From Semisulcospira habei (taxonomy: Eukaryota > Mollusca > Gastropoda > Semisulcospiridae): a DNA stretch of 64,000 nt. Where the stretch lies: the NCBI GenBank assembly GCA_036245525.1, contig BTPG01000004.1, positions 45,829,982 to 45,893,981 on the forward strand, written 5' to 3'. Below, piece by piece: positions 62,206 through 64,000 of this stretch. Made by a program: the position numbers and the translations under genes. The notes below the pieces were generated by a model. That model made no database searches. It worked only from the letters and a program-made list of their open reading frames with translations, and was not told where the DNA came from. Each line of letters begins with the position of its first letter. Within the stretch, counting starts at the first letter, position 1.

Positions 62206-62298
62206 GGCATAGAAACGAGCACCCGCGAGGCTTGAGACGGAGGAGGCAATGGAGCGTTCAGTCTACGTGTGTCAATCACTAAATGGCGGATCAGCCCG

Positions 62299-62647
62299 GA
62301 GGTCCAGTCTTACAGAGTCCGAAATAGCTCAGGCGGTTAAACGTCGGAGCAGGAGAGCGAAGGGAATCGCCGGGTCGTGGGTTCGAATCCCGTTCCGGCC
62401 CCGGTAGCTGGACTCACAATCCAGGGGGATAAAACGGATTTGTTCAATAGCATGTCCGTTGAAAGGTCCTGGTAATTCAAAGTGGCACAGTTGGAGTGCT
62501 CCTGAATTGATCAGTGTTCAGGTCGTACTCCATAGGCAATAGATTTTCCTGTCCCCCATAACCCGCCCGTCAGGGCCGTCCATGATCACCTCGGTGGTGT
62601 GGACGTTAAACCCGAACTAAGCAAGCAAGCAAGCAAGAGGTCCAGTC
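62299..62647 (+). mobile_element. SINE1 with 11 bp target-site duplication
   Basis: The body 62310-62636 is flanked by perfect GAGGTCCAGTC (62299-62309 and 62637-62647). A and B boxes are intact. The tail is GCAA repeats (about 62620-62636) instead of ACTAACC. Confidence 0.95.
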
Positions 62648-62688
62648 AGTCTTTCTTCTCTGGACAGGGGGAGGGAATCGAAGTCATA

Positions 62689-62759
62689 GCAAGAGTTTCG
62701 TGCCCCTCACTGTAGGATACTGGTATCGACGCTCAGCTTCAGGGGCACGCAACTCTTGC
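62689..62759. repeat. Inverted repeat with 30 bp spacer
   Basis: GCAAGAGTTTCGTGCCCCT and AGGGGCACGCAACTCTTGC flank TCACTGTAGGATACTGG and more. Confidence 0.7.
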
Positions 62760-63029
62760 CATGATTTCGATAATCTCGTCATGGGGTCTTTGTGCGAACC
62801 CGTTCAATATGCAAGAGACGCCGGCTCTCGTGAATCACACAAGTCCCTGCAGCCGCACTGCTTCTTGAGGTTTGGCGGAGGCCGAATTGGTCTTCCGTTT
62901 GGCCTATAGCGTTAAACGGTCAACCGGGGCATTCATTACCAGTGGTGGCAGATTTTTTAGAAAGAAATCATCTTAACTTCAATGTCAAAGATCCCCAGCC
63001 ATCAAAGAAACAGGATACAAGTGGTCCAG

Positions 63030-63093
63030 CAAGAGGTATAGATCCTCATAAGCCCCCGCAGTTGCGGGGGCTTATGAGGATCTATACCTCTTG
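63030..63093. mobile_element. PalC hairpin, perfect arms
   Basis: CAAGAGGTATAGATCCTCAT and ATGAGGATCTATACCTCTTG pair fully, as do AAGCCCCCGCA and TGCGGGGGCTT; only the central GT is unpaired. ATAAGC/GCTTAT and GGTATAG/CTATACC are double changes. Confidence 0.93.
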
Positions 63094-63496
63094 CAGTTGG
63101 ATGGTGTTCAATTTTTCTCTGCAGTCGATGGCTTACACGCGATGTTTTACGTTCGTGATCGTGTGTCTTAATTTAGTATTTGAATTTACTTCGTTTTACT
63201 TTTGGATTGTCATATTGCTTGTTACATGTATTGAATAGTGGATTTAGAGCAATATTAAACTTCACAGCACGTCTTGTGAATGTGATTATGTAACTGTCCA
63301 TAAATATTTAACTAACATTTGTCATATTATGTTTGATATTATGTTTGCATACTTTTATGCTCGGCTGGCGAAGAAAAAGATCTATTAATTTGTATCGCTT
63401 ATTGACAATAGATATATGGAATCTTGAATCTTGTTACTAGGGACACTACCAAAAGAAAAAAAAAGAAAGACTACAACGACAGCAACTCTGAATTCG
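63094..63496. other. Unannotated AT-rich stretch, no gene seen
   Basis: ATTGACAATAGATATATGG AATCTTGAATCTTG (63401-63434) looks like a short retroelement tail, but I see no body. Confidence 0.4.
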
Positions 63497-63597
63497 TAAC
63501 CCTTTGTAGTTCGGTTGCGGTTTTAATCGCGATGATTCCTACAGGATTCCTACAGGAATCATCGCTACTAAAACCGCTACCGACACGCAAAGGATTA
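63497..63597. mobile_element. PalA with small central duplication
   Basis: GATGATTCCTACAGGATTCC then TACAGGAATCATCGC: the centre TCCTACAGGA is repeated, so alternative pairings exist. Confidence 0.82.
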
Positions 63598-63739
63598 GTG
63601 CTCTCTGTGGCACGTTGTTTGCGCAGTAGAAGTTGAAATGGATGTTATTCAGTCCGTTCCTGAGGTTGACAGGCGTACTAAAGTCTTCCGCTATCTGTTT
63701 AGTGGTATTGGCCATTCTTGCGCCAGCCCATGATTTCTG

Positions 63740-63809
63740 CAAGGGGCATATATTATTATTCTCATGAGCCCCTGCAGTCGCAGGGGCTCATGAGAATCCA
63801 TGCCCCTTG
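63740..63809. mobile_element. PalC hairpin
   Basis: CAAGGGGCAT/ATGCCCCTTG and TTCTCA/TGAGAA are paired changes. TATTATTATT is inserted in the left arm. Confidence 0.85.
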
Positions 63810-64000
63810 TCCCCAAAGCTTTGGCCACATATCGCGCACTTCGCTGTTCAGGATGTAATTAGGGTATATTGGCCGTTTGAGGTGTTTTCGTTAATGTGTT
63901 GCTTACCATTAGCACAGTCAGGCGTGCTAGTATGCGATTCTGGGGCAAATTGTCGACGCGAAGCAAAATCACAGACCAGCACACATTTATAGAGGTGATC

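Noticed and set aside
655..63809. The regular palindromes as a CRISPR array
   Set aside because: The repeats are dispersed over the whole window, of several families, without uniform spacers, and the DNA is eukaryotic.

Overview
This is repeat-rich animal DNA. I found no convincing host protein-coding gene, rRNA, functional tRNA or CRISPR array in 64 kb. The evidence for a metazoan is indirect but consistent: endonuclease/reverse-transcriptase LINE fragments of L2/CR1-like and RTE-like type, several tRNA-headed SINE families with 11-12 bp target-site duplications, a solo LTR, long (TG)n, (CT)n and (AAT)n microsatellites, and a very high density of short palindromic elements. A marine invertebrate, possibly a mollusc, is my best guess from the LINE/SINE mix; this is inference, and no single sequence proves it.

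The dominant feature is a swarm of short palindromes, which I label PalA to PalG plus PalM and PalN. PalA (about 92 bp), PalB (about 210-214 bp; subfamilies B1, B2, B3), PalC (about 210 bp), PalE (56-72 bp) and PalF (about 110 bp) end in TTAA followed by a pyrimidine-rich terminus of the type TTAAC(C/T)C(A/T)TT. That is the signature expected of non-autonomous piggyBac-like MITEs. I counted about 15 PalA, just under 30 PalB and about 40 PalC copies or remnants. Their hairpin arms often match perfectly within one copy while differing between copies at paired positions. PalD is GC-rich and lacks TTAA ends; PalG is a larger foldback element.

Layout. 1-9 kb: (TG)/(TGCG)/(CG) tract, PalA/B/C/D/E copies, a recent 147 bp tandem duplication, a J repeat and a 47 bp minisatellite. 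9-19 kb: RTE-like LINE 3' end (11.7-12.3 kb, minus), a SINE1 with its duplication, repeat H, an L2-like LINE relic (16.7-18.1 kb) and a J repeat. 19-32 kb: many palindromes, a pentanucleotide satellite (22.7-23.0 kb), an L2-like LINE 3' end nested in repeat H (24.9-25.5 kb), SINE2 and a C-rich minisatellite. 33-34 kb: a 1,004 bp solo LTR inside a PalC. 34.9-38.9 kb: a cluster of PalG foldbacks with nested insertions. 42.6-46.5 kb: a nearly complete but frameshifted minus-strand LINE (APE endonuclease, RT, zinc knuckle) next to a SINE3 head. 47-51 kb: SINE1, SINE3, abutting PalB copies and another LINE 3' end. 55-58.4 kb: a CR1/L2-like plus-strand LINE with a microsatellite-filled 3' region. 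58-64 kb: palindromes, two SINE1 copies and dispersed repeat L.

The elements do not form a pathway. They record layers of insertion: PalC, PalB, PalG and H are hosts for later LTR, LINE, SINE and small-element insertions, so relative ages can be read from the nesting. No transposase that could mobilise the TTAA elements is present in the window, so an autonomous partner must lie elsewhere or be extinct.
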